Positions 1-5,506 of a stretch of 6,859 nt of DNA are shown here, piece after piece (position 1 is the first letter of the stretch; every line of letters begins with the position of its first letter). The stretch is taken from the NCBI GenBank assembly GCA_013205645.1, contig JABMMH010000036.1, positions 1 through 6,859 of the forward strand. The letters are read 5' to 3'. Source of the DNA: Polaromonas sp. GTDB taxonomy: Bacteria; Pseudomonadota; Gammaproteobacteria; Burkholderiales; Burkholderiaceae_C. Below the pieces are notes generated by a model. That model was not told the DNA's origin. It saw only the letters and a program-made list of their open reading frames with translations, and searched no databases. The position numbers and the translations under genes were made by a program.

Positions 1-29
1 ACTTCGTCGCCTTTGCGAATTTTGTTCAT
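1..29 (-). CDS. rplX: 50S ribosomal protein L24, N-terminal fragment (cut by window edge)
   Basis: Only the first nine codons and part of the next are inside the window. They read MNKIRKGDE, the usual opening of bacterial L24, an early-assembly protein of the large ribosomal subunit. The ATG is at 29-27 on the minus strand. It follows the rplN stop by 9 nt, and the rplN TAA runs straight into an AAGGA ribosome binding site, so the two genes are almost certainly co-transcribed and translationally close. The order L14-L24 is the conserved start of the spc operon. The remainder of the gene lies to the left of the window. Confidence 0.9.
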
Positions 30-38
30 GGCGGGTCC

Positions 39-407
39 TTAAAGAACTTCAGGAGCCAAAGACACGATCTTCATGAACTTTTCAGTGCGCAACTCGCGCG
101 TCACTGGTCCGAAGATGCGGGTGCCGATAGGCTCGAGTTTGGCGTTGAGCAAAACTGCTGCATTGCCGTCAAATTTAACAAGGGAGCCGTCGCCGCGACG
201 AATGCCTTTGGCAGTGCGGACAACAACAGCGCTGTAAACCTCACCTTTTTTGACACGGCCACGTGGGGCTGCTTCTTTGATGGTCACTTTAATGACATCA
301 CCAACGCTGGCGTAACGGCGCTTAGAGCCGCCCAGCACTTTGATGCACATCACGGATTTAGCACCCGTGTTGTCAGCAACGTCGAGTTTGGATTGCGTTT
401 GAATCAT
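39..407 (-). CDS. rplN: 50S ribosomal protein L14
   Basis: This gene encodes L14, a 23S rRNA-binding protein of the large subunit that lies at the interface with the small subunit. The 122-residue product is full length for the family. It opens MIQTQSKLDVADNTGAK, and the conserved stretch at about residues 60-90 (AVVVRTAKGIRR, then DGSLVKFDGNAAVLL) matches the L14 family signature. The ATG at 407-405 follows a modest GGGA element about a dozen bases upstream. It is the first gene of the spc operon, followed 9 nt later by rplX. A near-consensus promoter at 601-573 would give it a leader of about 160 nt. Nothing in the protein is unusual. What is notable is its upstream neighbour, glpD, in the place where rpsQ is commonly found. 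Confidence 0.98.
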   Translation of the reverse strand: MIQTQSKLDVADNTGAKSVMCIKVLGGSKRRYASVGDVIKVTIKEAAPRGRVKKGEVYSAVVVRTAKGIRRGDGSLVKFDGNAAVLLNAKLEPIGTRIFGPVTRELRTEKFMKIVSLAPEVL

Positions 408-572
408 TTAAATTAGTCCCAACTTGCACCAGTTGATCAGTCGCTCAAAGTGACGCATGCGCCATTCAAACAATCAATCAGCCAGTCAGTCTTGGGCCCG
501 TCGTCCACAGCGCGAACCACTCGCACTGCTTCCGTTAGGCAGAAGTCTCCGCTTTCAAGAGCGAAGCCCGCT

Positions 573-601
573 ATTATGACTGCATAAAACCCGTGCGTCA
601 A
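573..601 (-). promoter_or_regulatory. sigma-70 promoter for the rplN (spc) operon
   Basis: Reading the minus strand, TTGACG (601-596) is separated by exactly 17 bases from CATAAT (578-573). Each hexamer has one mismatch to the sigma-70 consensus. The bases upstream of the -35 box (about 602-645) carry T-runs on the minus strand (TTTTTT at about 619-614, ATTTTT at about 638-632), resembling the UP elements of ribosomal promoters. Transcription should start near 566, giving a leader of about 160 nt before the rplN ATG. In E. coli the spc promoter likewise lies just ahead of rplN. The hexamers and spacing are seen directly; activity is inferred. Confidence 0.75.
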
Positions 602-638
602 CTCAACTCCTGCAAAAAACTTCACTGCAAATGAAAAA

Positions 639-815
639 TTAGTTGTTCGCGACCTGCAAATCTTCGGTCATACGGCTTTTTCCCCGCCCTCCCGGGTCGA
701 CTTGTGGCTCTTTAGCGACAAATTTTGCCTTCACTGCAGGTGCTCTGCTTTTTCGCTGCGCCCACTGCACCATTTGCACCGCTTGCACCGCTTGCACCGC
801 TTGCACCGCTTGCAC
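639..815 (-). CDS. doubtful 58-residue reading frame, partly built from the 9-bp repeat
   Basis: An open frame runs on the minus strand from a GTG at 815-813 to TAA at 641-639. Its first 12 residues are VQA repeated four times, encoded by the 9-bp tandem repeat. The rest is lysine- and arginine-rich and ends MTEDLQVANN. The frame stays open further upstream into the end of glpD, but the GTGs inside the repeat are the first usable starts. No Shine-Dalgarno sequence precedes the first GTG, only an A-rich AAAAGAAAAG. I do not recognise the product. It could be a small basic protein, the remnant of a longer gene, or chance. It sits on the same strand as its neighbours, 19 nt after the glpD stop. 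Confidence 0.15.
   Translation of the reverse strand: MQAVQAVQAVQAVQMVQWAQRKSRAPAVKAKFVAKEPQVDPGGRGKSRMTEDLQVANN
772..815. repeat. 9-bp tandem repeat, unit GCTTGCACC, about 4-5 copies
   Basis: On the plus strand, three perfect GCTTGCACC units occupy 781-807, followed by a fourth lacking its last base (808-815). They are preceded by a degenerate copy, ATTTGCACC (772-780). A further loosely related ACTGCACC lies just upstream (about 763-771). The tract begins 20 bases beyond the glpD stop codon. The unit is a multiple of three, so copy-number change would not shift any reading frame crossing it. Such a tract is a typical product of replication slippage and may vary between strains. Confidence 0.9.
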
Positions 816-834
816 GCCGCAATCTTTTCTTTTG

Positions 835-2421
835 TCAGTTCGGCAGTGTCCTGTAAGCCTGGCACAGCGTGATGAATGCGCTTAACTGCGGGTCTATGCC
901 GGTTTCTGCCTGCAGCAGTTCCGCCACATCCGCCGCCAAGGACTCCGCCAGTAGCGCGTCTAGAAACAACACACGCGACCGCCGCGCCAGCATGTCTTCT
1001 ACTGTGCGCGCATATTCATAGCGGGCCGCAAAGCGCACCATCGCTTCAGACAAACCGGGGCACAGCCAACGCTCATGACCCGGCAAGGCCTGCACCTCAG
1101 CCGCCTCCCCGCCGTAGCTGTGCAGTCCGGCGGCCTCACTCATTTTGTGTTGCGATGCAGCCGCACCCACCAGTGGCAGCGCCGCCGTCACTGACTCACC
1201 GCGCTTGGACAACAACTCAGCTTCAGCGCAATGATGCAAGACATCTTCCGCCATCGCCCGGTAGGTGGTCCATTTACCACCCGTGACAGTGACCAAACCG
1301 CTTGGGCTGACCAGCACCGTGTGTTCACGCGACAAACCCTTGGTGCTGTGCCCTTCGTTCTCTGGCGGCTTGACCAACGGCCGTAAGCCCACCCAGACAC
1401 TCAGCACATCCGCGGCGAGAGGCGCTCGCGTCAGGTAGCGCGCCGATTCACGCAAAATAAAGTCCACCTCTTCCGGAAAAGCCATTGGCTCCCGGGCCAG
1501 ATCGTCGCGCGGTGTGTCGGTGGTGCCCAAAATAACTTTACCCAGCCAAGGCACCGCAAAGAGCACTCGGCCATCTTGGGTTTTGGGCACCAACAAGGCG
1601 TGGTCGGAGGGCCAAAAGGAACGATCGACCACCAAGTGCACGCCTTGGCTGGGCGCCACCATCGGCGTCACGCTTTGCCCGGCGGCGGCACCGTCCAGCG
1701 TGCGCAACTGGTCAACCCAGACGCCTGCCGCATTGACGATGCAGTCGGCCCGCACTTCAAAAGTCTGGCCGGTTTCTTCATCGCGGGCATGCACGCCGGC
1801 CAATTGACCGGCTTCGTGGATGAACCCCGTGACCGGGCAGTAATTGACCAGCAGCGCACCCTGTTGCGCGGCAGTTCGCGCCAGCGCCAACGCCAACCGC
1901 GCATCGTCAAACTGGCCGTCCCAGTACTTGACACCGCCCTTGAGCCCCTGCGGCTGCACTGTCGGCAGGCATTGCAACGTCTCATTGCGGCTTAAAAATT
2001 CGGTCTTGCCAAGCCCCGCAGCACCGGCCAGCAAGTCGTACAACTTCAGGCCCACGCCATAAAAAGGCGCTTCCCAGTATTTATAGGACGGCATGACGAA
2101 AGCCAAAGGCTGCGCCAAGTGGGGCGCGTTTTTCAGCAGCACCGAGCGCTCATGCAGCGCTTCACGCACCAACGCCAAGTTGCCCTGCGCCAAGTAGCGC
2201 ACGCCGCCATGCACCAGCTTGGTCGCACGCGACGAAGTGCCTTTGGCGAAGTCATGCGACTCCAGCAACACCACTGAATGCCCGCGCGACGCTGCCTCCA
2301 GCGCCACGCCCAGACCGGTCGCGCCGCCGCCAATCACCGCAAGGTCATAACGCCGCGGCTCGGCCAGACGCGCCAGCAAGTCTGTGCGGTGCGTCAACAA
2401 GGGCTTTGTTTCGAAGGCCAT
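835..2421 (-). CDS. glpD: aerobic glycerol-3-phosphate dehydrogenase (FAD-dependent)
   Basis: GlpD oxidises sn-glycerol-3-phosphate to dihydroxyacetone phosphate at the cytoplasmic face of the inner membrane and passes electrons to quinone. The 528-residue product starts its FAD-binding fold at residues 25-55 (DLAVIGGGATGLG, then a glutamate, E54, ending the second strand). It continues with the conserved TSSRATKLVHGGVRYL (62-77). The second family signature, GGKWTTYRAMAED, is at 381-393, in front of the C-terminal domain. Length is normal. The first signature departs from the classical pattern at L37 and E42. The ATG at 2421-2419 has only a weak GGGA upstream, and I see no better in-frame start. 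It lies 135 bases after glpV, but an intrinsic terminator stands between them, so it probably has its own promoter or depends on read-through. The neighbouring glycerol importer supports the assignment. Confidence 0.95.
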   Translation of the reverse strand: MAFETKPLLTHRTDLLARLAEPRRYDLAVIGGGATGLGVALEAASRGHSVVLLESHDFAKGTSSRATKLVHGGVRYLAQGNLALVREALHERSVLLKNAPHLAQPLAFVMPSYKYWEAPFYGVGLKLYDLLAGAAGLGKTEFLSRNETLQCLPTVQPQGLKGGVKYWDGQFDDARLALALARTAAQQGALLVNYCPVTGFIHEAGQLAGVHARDEETGQTFEVRADCIVNAAGVWVDQLRTLDGAAAGQSVTPMVAPSQGVHLVVDRSFWPSDHALLVPKTQDGRVLFAVPWLGKVILGTTDTPRDDLAREPMAFPEEVDFILRESARYLTRAPLAADVLSVWVGLRPLVKPPENEGHSTKGLSREHTVLVSPSGLVTVTGGKWTTYRAMAEDVLHHCAEAELLSKRGESVTAALPLVGAAASQHKMSEAAGLHSYGGEAAEVQALPGHERWLCPGLSEAMVRFAARYEYARTVEDMLARRSRVLFLDALLAESLAADVAELLQAETGIDPQLSAFITLCQAYRTLPN

Positions 2422-2439
2422 AAATCAAAAATCCCGGCA

Positions 2440-2456
2440 TGTCGACTGCTCGAACA
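2440..2456. promoter_or_regulatory. possible GlpR-like operator ahead of glpD
   Basis: The minus strand reads TGTTCGAGCAGTCGACA, an imperfect inverted repeat of TGTTCGA against TGTCGA, 19 bases upstream of the glpD ATG. The half-site resembles the TGTTCG/CGAACA halves of E. coli GlpR operators, but the spacing between halves is longer and one half lacks a T. The resemblance is seen directly; regulation by a GlpR homologue is a guess, since no regulator gene is in the window. I could not pick out a clear -35/-10 pair for glpD in the same gap. Confidence 0.2.
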
Positions 2457-2486
2457 GGGCTTGTGACCCTTTCCGTATCAATCATT

Positions 2487-2522
2487 AAGAAAAAAAGCCG
2501 TGTGTGAATTCACACACACGGC
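2487..2522 (-). terminator. intrinsic terminator after glpV
   Basis: Perfectly complementary 10-base arms, GCCGTGTGTG (2497-2506) and CACACACGGC (2513-2522), flank a six-base loop. On the minus strand the stem is followed by a run of T residues with one interruption (2496-2487). This is a textbook Rho-independent terminator 34 bases after the glpV stop. It marks the end of the importer operon and should reduce read-through into glpD. The T-run lies only on the minus-strand exit side, so it is one-directional. Confidence 0.9.
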
Positions 2523-2556
2523 AACTTAGCAAGGCAGCGTCAACAACGCACCCTGT

Positions 2557-4287
2557 TTAACGCACCTTGCCGGCTTTCCACGCGTTCAGCAGTGTTTCGT
2601 AAGCGATGGTTTCGCCTTTTGGCTTTTCATTGGCCAGCTTGTTCCACGGCGCAGCCTTGTCGCTCAGGTATTTTTTGGGATCACCCTTGGGGTTCAGCTT
2701 AGGCGCGCAATGTGTCATACCGGCGCGCTCAAGACGAGCCATCACTTGATCCATCTCTTCGGCCAAGTTGTCCATGGCTTGCTGAGGGGTCTTTTCACCC
2801 GACACCGCTACCGACACGTTTTGCCACCACAACTGCGCCAAGCGAGGGTAATCAGGAACGTTGGTGCCGGTTGGCGTCCAAGCCACACGCGCAGGACTGC
2901 GGTAAAACTCAACCAGTCCACCCAATTTGGGTGCCATGGCCGTCATCGCCTTGGACTGAATGTCGGACTCCCGAATAGGCGTTAAGCCGACGATGGTTTT
3001 CTTCAGCGAGGTCGTCTTGGCAGTGACAAATTGCGCATACAACCAAGCTGCTGCGGTTTTGTCGCTGTCGTGGTTCTTGAAAAAAGTCCAAGAACCGACG
3101 TCTTGGTAGCCATTTTGCATGCCCGGCTTCCAGTAGGGGCCGTTCGGGCCCGGTGCCATGCGCCATTTCGGTGTGCCATCGGTATTGACGACCGGCAGAC
3201 CCGGCTTGATCATGTCGGCCGTGAAGGCGGTGTACCAAAAAATCTGCTGGGCAATCTGCCCCTGTGCCGGCACCGGACCCGACTCGCCAAAGGTCATCCC
3301 CAGGGCTTCCTTGGGTGCGTATTTCTTCATCCAGTCCACGTACTTGGTCAGCGCAAAGACCGCTGCCGGCGAATTGGTGGCACCCCCGCGCGACATCGAC
3401 GCGCCTACCGGGGTACAGCCGTCGGCGGCCACACGAATGCCCCACTCATCAATCGGCTTGCCGTTGGGGATGCCAATGTCGGCAGCACCGGCCATCGACA
3501 ACCAGGCATCCGTGAAGCGCCAGCCGAGCGAAGGGTCTTTTTTACCGTAATCCATGTGGCCATAAATTGGCTTGCCGTCGATGGTCTTGACATCATTGCT
3601 AAAGAAGGCCGCAATGTCTTCGTAGGCGCTCCAGTTTTGTGGCACGCCCAATTCATAACCATACTTGGCCTTGAACTGGTCTTTCAAGTCTTTACGCGCA
3701 AACAAGTCGGCACGAAACCAATACAAATTGGCAAATTGCTGTGTCGGCAACTGGTACATCTTGCCGTCCGGCGCGGTGGTGAAACTGGTCCCGATGAAGT
3801 CCTTGACGTCGAGCCCAGGATTCGTCCACGGCTTGCCTTTGCCAGTCATGTAGTCGGTCAGATTCAAGATATTGCCGTAGCGATAATGTGTGCCAATCAA
3901 GTCTGAATCAGTGACCCAGCCGTCATAGATGGACTTGCCTGACTGCATCGACGTTTGCAACTTCTCGACCACGTCACCCTCTTGAATCAAGTCGTGGTTG
4001 ACTTTGATGCCGGTGATTTCCTGAAACGCTTTGGCTAGCGTTTTGGATTCGTATTCATGCGTGGTAAGTGTTTCAGAGACCACTGAAATTTCAGTCACCC
4101 CTTTGGCTTGCAATTTCTTGGCCGCGTCGATGAACCATTTCATCTCGGTTGTTTGTTGCGCCTTGGACAGCGTCGAGGGTTGGAATTCGCTGTCGATCCA
4201 GCGCTTGGCCGCGGCCTCATCCGCCCAGACCGGACTGGTCAGGGCGGTTGCCAAGGCCAGTGTCAACACAGAGTGTTGCAATTTCAT
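2557..4287 (-). CDS. glpV: periplasmic binding protein of a glycerol-type ABC importer (GlpV family)
   Basis: This is the solute-binding protein that would deliver glycerol, or a related polyol, to the permease pair. The 576-residue product is much longer than the 400-450 residues usual for sugar-binding proteins, as expected for the GlpV group. A signal peptide covers residues 1-22: basic start MKLQH, hydrophobic core, cleavage after VWA. Family-typical stretches include VVSETLTTHEYESK (69-82), HDLIQEGDVVEKLQT (98-112), QQFANLYWFR (183-192), YGKKDPSLGWRFTDAWLSMAG (247-267), GPVPAQGQIAQQIFWYTAFTADM (337-359) and GLVEFYRSPARV (457-468). I chose the ATG at 4287-4285, which has GAGGAG 7 bases upstream. 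A TTG two codons earlier abuts that site and is too close to use. The mature protein has two cysteines, C291 and C527. It is the last gene of the operon, before a strong terminator. Substrate is inferred from family and from adjacent glpD. Confidence 0.92.
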   Translation of the reverse strand: MKLQHSVLTLALATALTSPVWADEAAAKRWIDSEFQPSTLSKAQQTTEMKWFIDAAKKLQAKGVTEISVVSETLTTHEYESKTLAKAFQEITGIKVNHDLIQEGDVVEKLQTSMQSGKSIYDGWVTDSDLIGTHYRYGNILNLTDYMTGKGKPWTNPGLDVKDFIGTSFTTAPDGKMYQLPTQQFANLYWFRADLFARKDLKDQFKAKYGYELGVPQNWSAYEDIAAFFSNDVKTIDGKPIYGHMDYGKKDPSLGWRFTDAWLSMAGAADIGIPNGKPIDEWGIRVAADGCTPVGASMSRGGATNSPAAVFALTKYVDWMKKYAPKEALGMTFGESGPVPAQGQIAQQIFWYTAFTADMIKPGLPVVNTDGTPKWRMAPGPNGPYWKPGMQNGYQDVGSWTFFKNHDSDKTAAAWLYAQFVTAKTTSLKKTIVGLTPIRESDIQSKAMTAMAPKLGGLVEFYRSPARVAWTPTGTNVPDYPRLAQLWWQNVSVAVSGEKTPQQAMDNLAEEMDQVMARLERAGMTHCAPKLNPKGDPKKYLSDKAAPWNKLANEKPKGETIAYETLLNAWKAGKVR

Positions 4288-4294
4288 AGTCAAT

Positions 4295-4300
4295 CTCCTC
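4295..4300 (-). promoter_or_regulatory. ribosome binding site that fixes the glpV start
   Basis: GAGGAG on the minus strand lies 7 bases before the ATG at 4287. The in-frame TTG at 4293-4291 begins one base after this element, too close for initiation. The protein therefore starts MKLQH rather than two residues earlier. Confidence 0.85.
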
Positions 4301-4337
4301 AGATAAATAATCCCTGTTTGTAAGACGAAGACGGCCC

Positions 4338-4359
4338 CAGGGAAACAAGCCGACCCCTG
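4338..4359 (-). other. weak stem-loop in the glpU-glpV gap
   Basis: CAGGG (4338-4342) can pair with CCCTG (4355-4359) around a 12-base loop, inside the 84-base gap between glpU and glpV. No T-run follows, so it is not an intrinsic terminator. Stems at such joints can cap the stable mRNA of a highly expressed binding protein, but this one is short and may be chance. Confidence 0.2.
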
Positions 4360-4371
4360 TAAGTCAGCTGG

Positions 4372-4680
4372 CTAACCTTTGCGCATGATCAATGCCAGAG
4401 AAGCCATGGAAAAGACAAAACTGATCCAAATCGAAGGCTCTGACTGCAGGCTCAGCCAGTCCGCCAGCTGTGCGCCCAGACCAATGAAGGCGAGGTTCAA
4501 ATAAGCCGCAACCAGCAAGCCGATGAAAAGTCGATCACCGCGGGTCGTCGGTATCGGCAAAAAACCTTTTCGCAAGCTGGTGGGAGACTTGATCTCCCAG
4601 ACCGTCATGGCCATCAGCATGAATAAAATGCAAGTGAAAAAAATTGCTACCGGGGTAGTCCAGGCCATCCAGTTAAACAT
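4372..4680 (-). CDS. glpU: small inner-membrane protein, DUF2160 family (GlpU-like)
   Basis: The product is a 102-residue integral membrane protein with three likely helices at about 8-28, 51-72 and 82-98. A conserved cytoplasmic-looking loop (MTVWEIKSPTSLRKGFLPI then TTRGDRLFIG, about 25-54) marks it as DUF2160. That family sits in glycerol ABC operons beside the permeases; in Rhizobium leguminosarum the member is called GlpU. Its molecular role is not known to me. It could be an accessory subunit that stabilises the permeases or tunes transport. I chose the ATG at 4680-4678 because AGGAG (4692-4688) precedes it by 7 bases and the family starts near the MxWMAWT motif. The open frame extends 20 codons further up but would overlap glpQ. 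The gene starts 13 bases after the glpQ stop and ends with TAG, 84 bases before glpV. Confidence 0.9.
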   Translation of the reverse strand: MFNWMAWTTPVAIFFTCILFMLMAMTVWEIKSPTSLRKGFLPIPTTRGDRLFIGLLVAAYLNLAFIGLGAQLADWLSLQSEPSIWISFVFSMASLALIMRKG

Positions 4681-4687
4681 TGTGGTG

Positions 4688-4692
4688 CTCCT
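4688..4692 (-). promoter_or_regulatory. ribosome binding site that fixes the glpU start
   Basis: AGGAG on the minus strand, 7 bases before the ATG at 4680, lies wholly in the short gap after the glpQ stop codon. It selects the 102-residue form over a longer frame beginning inside glpQ. Confidence 0.85.
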
Positions 4693-4693
4693 A

Positions 4694-5506
4694 TCAAACG
4701 CGACCCATCGCGAAACCTTTAGCGATGTAATTTCGAACAAACCAGATCACGATCGCGCCTGGCACGATGGTCAGCACCCCAGCTGCAGCCAGCGTCGCCC
4801 AGTCCATGCCGGAGGCCGACACGGTGCGCGTCATGGTGGCCACAATGGGTTTGGCATCGACACTGGTCAGGGTGCGGGCCAGAAGCAACTCGACCCAGCT
4901 GAACATAAAGCAAAAGAAAGCTGCCACACCCACACCCGCCTTGATCAGGGGCAGGAAAATCTTGACGAAAAACTTGGGGAATGAGTAACCGTCGATGTAC
5001 GCGGTCTCGTCAATTTCACGCGGAATACCGCTCATGAAGCCCTCCAGAATCCAAACCGCCAAGGGCACGTTAAACAAGAGATGGGCCAGCGCAACTGCAA
5101 TGTGGGTATCCATCAGACCGACCGTGCTGTAGAGCTGAAAAAAGGGCAGCAAAAACACAGCTGGTGGCGTCATGCGGTTGGTCAACAACCAGAAAAATAC
5201 ATGCTTGTCACCCAAGAAGCGGTAGCGCGAAAAGGCATATGCCGCCGGCAAAGCCACACCGATGGAGATCACGGTGTTAATGGCGACATAAATCAAGCTG
5301 TTGATGTAGCCGGAATACCAAGATGGATCGGTCAGGATCAAGTGGTAGTTGGCCCAGGTGAAGTTCTGCGGAAACAAGGTGAAACTGGCCAGAATCTCCT
5401 GGTTCGTTTTGAATGACATGTTGATCATCCAATAAATCGGCAACAGGGCAAACAAGATGTACGCAAAGAGAAAAATCGTGCGCTTCTGAAACTTAGGCTT
5501 ATGCAT
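4694..5506 (-). CDS. glpQ: glycerol-type ABC importer, inner-membrane permease 2 (GlpQ-like, MalG type)
   Basis: This is one of the two transmembrane subunits that form the transport channel and dock onto the ATPases. The 270-residue product has about six hydrophobic helices, the first at about 10-30. The cytoplasmic EAA-type docking loop reads ETAYIDG (167-173), followed by FLPLI (184-188). It ends GFAMGRV, a tail typical of MalG-type permeases. I chose the ATG at 5506-5504, which overlaps the end of glpP by 8 bases and has AGGAGG (5518-5513) 6 bases upstream. A longer frame with ten extra residues (MWAPRKRRVV) starts 30 bases earlier within glpP and lacks support. The overlap implies translational coupling with glpP. 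Not to be confused with the glycerophosphodiesterase also called glpQ in E. coli. Substrate is inferred from the operon. Confidence 0.92.
   Translation of the reverse strand: MHKPKFQKRTIFLFAYILFALLPIYWMINMSFKTNQEILASFTLFPQNFTWANYHLILTDPSWYSGYINSLIYVAINTVISIGVALPAAYAFSRYRFLGDKHVFFWLLTNRMTPPAVFLLPFFQLYSTVGLMDTHIAVALAHLLFNVPLAVWILEGFMSGIPREIDETAYIDGYSFPKFFVKIFLPLIKAGVGVAAFFCFMFSWVELLLARTLTSVDAKPIVATMTRTVSASGMDWATLAAAGVLTIVPGAIVIWFVRNYIAKGFAMGRV

Larger units (their letters stand above)
408..834. other. 427-base intergenic region between glpD and rplN
   Basis: No convincing gene lies here. From the glpD side it contains a 9-bp tandem repeat (772-815), a doubtful 58-codon minus-strand reading frame (815-639), an A/T-rich stretch (about 611-640), the rplN promoter (601-573), and the rplN leader (about 566-408). 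The leader can form short hairpins, for example CTTC pairing with GAAG around 515-535, but nothing I recognise as a riboswitch or an attenuator with a terminator. I see no intrinsic terminator after glpD: no stable stem is followed by a T-run on the minus strand. Confidence 0.7.

Noticed and set aside
437..625. 62-codon minus-strand frame between glpD and rplN
   Set aside because: It begins with GTG without a ribosome binding site and spans the rplN promoter, so the rplN transcript would lack its start. The product is not recognisable.
620..738. 10-base direct repeat CTTCACTGCA at 620-629 and 729-738
   Set aside because: Only ten bases match, the flanks differ, and nothing between the copies looks like an inserted element.
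643..885. 80-codon plus-strand frame containing repeated Cys-Thr-Ala
   Set aside because: The Cys-Thr-Ala run is only the 9-bp repeat read on the opposite strand, and the frame runs into the end of glpD. No start signal was seen.
876..1286. Plus-strand proline-rich frame of 136 codons
   Set aside because: It is antisense to the C-terminal part of glpD, of low complexity, and has no recognisable domain.
2462..2556. (CA)n/(TG)n tract as a microsatellite or regulatory repeat
   Set aside because: The alternating bases are fully explained as the two arms of the terminator stem.
2909..3445. 178-codon minus-strand frame inside glpV
   Set aside because: It is an out-of-frame shadow of glpV; the glpV frame carries continuous family motifs across the same interval, so there is no frameshift to explain.
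3031..3906. 291-codon plus-strand open frame
   Set aside because: It lies wholly antisense to glpV, which is strongly supported by family motifs. The product is rich in Arg, His and Val as expected for a shadow frame in G+C-rich DNA, and no domain is visible.
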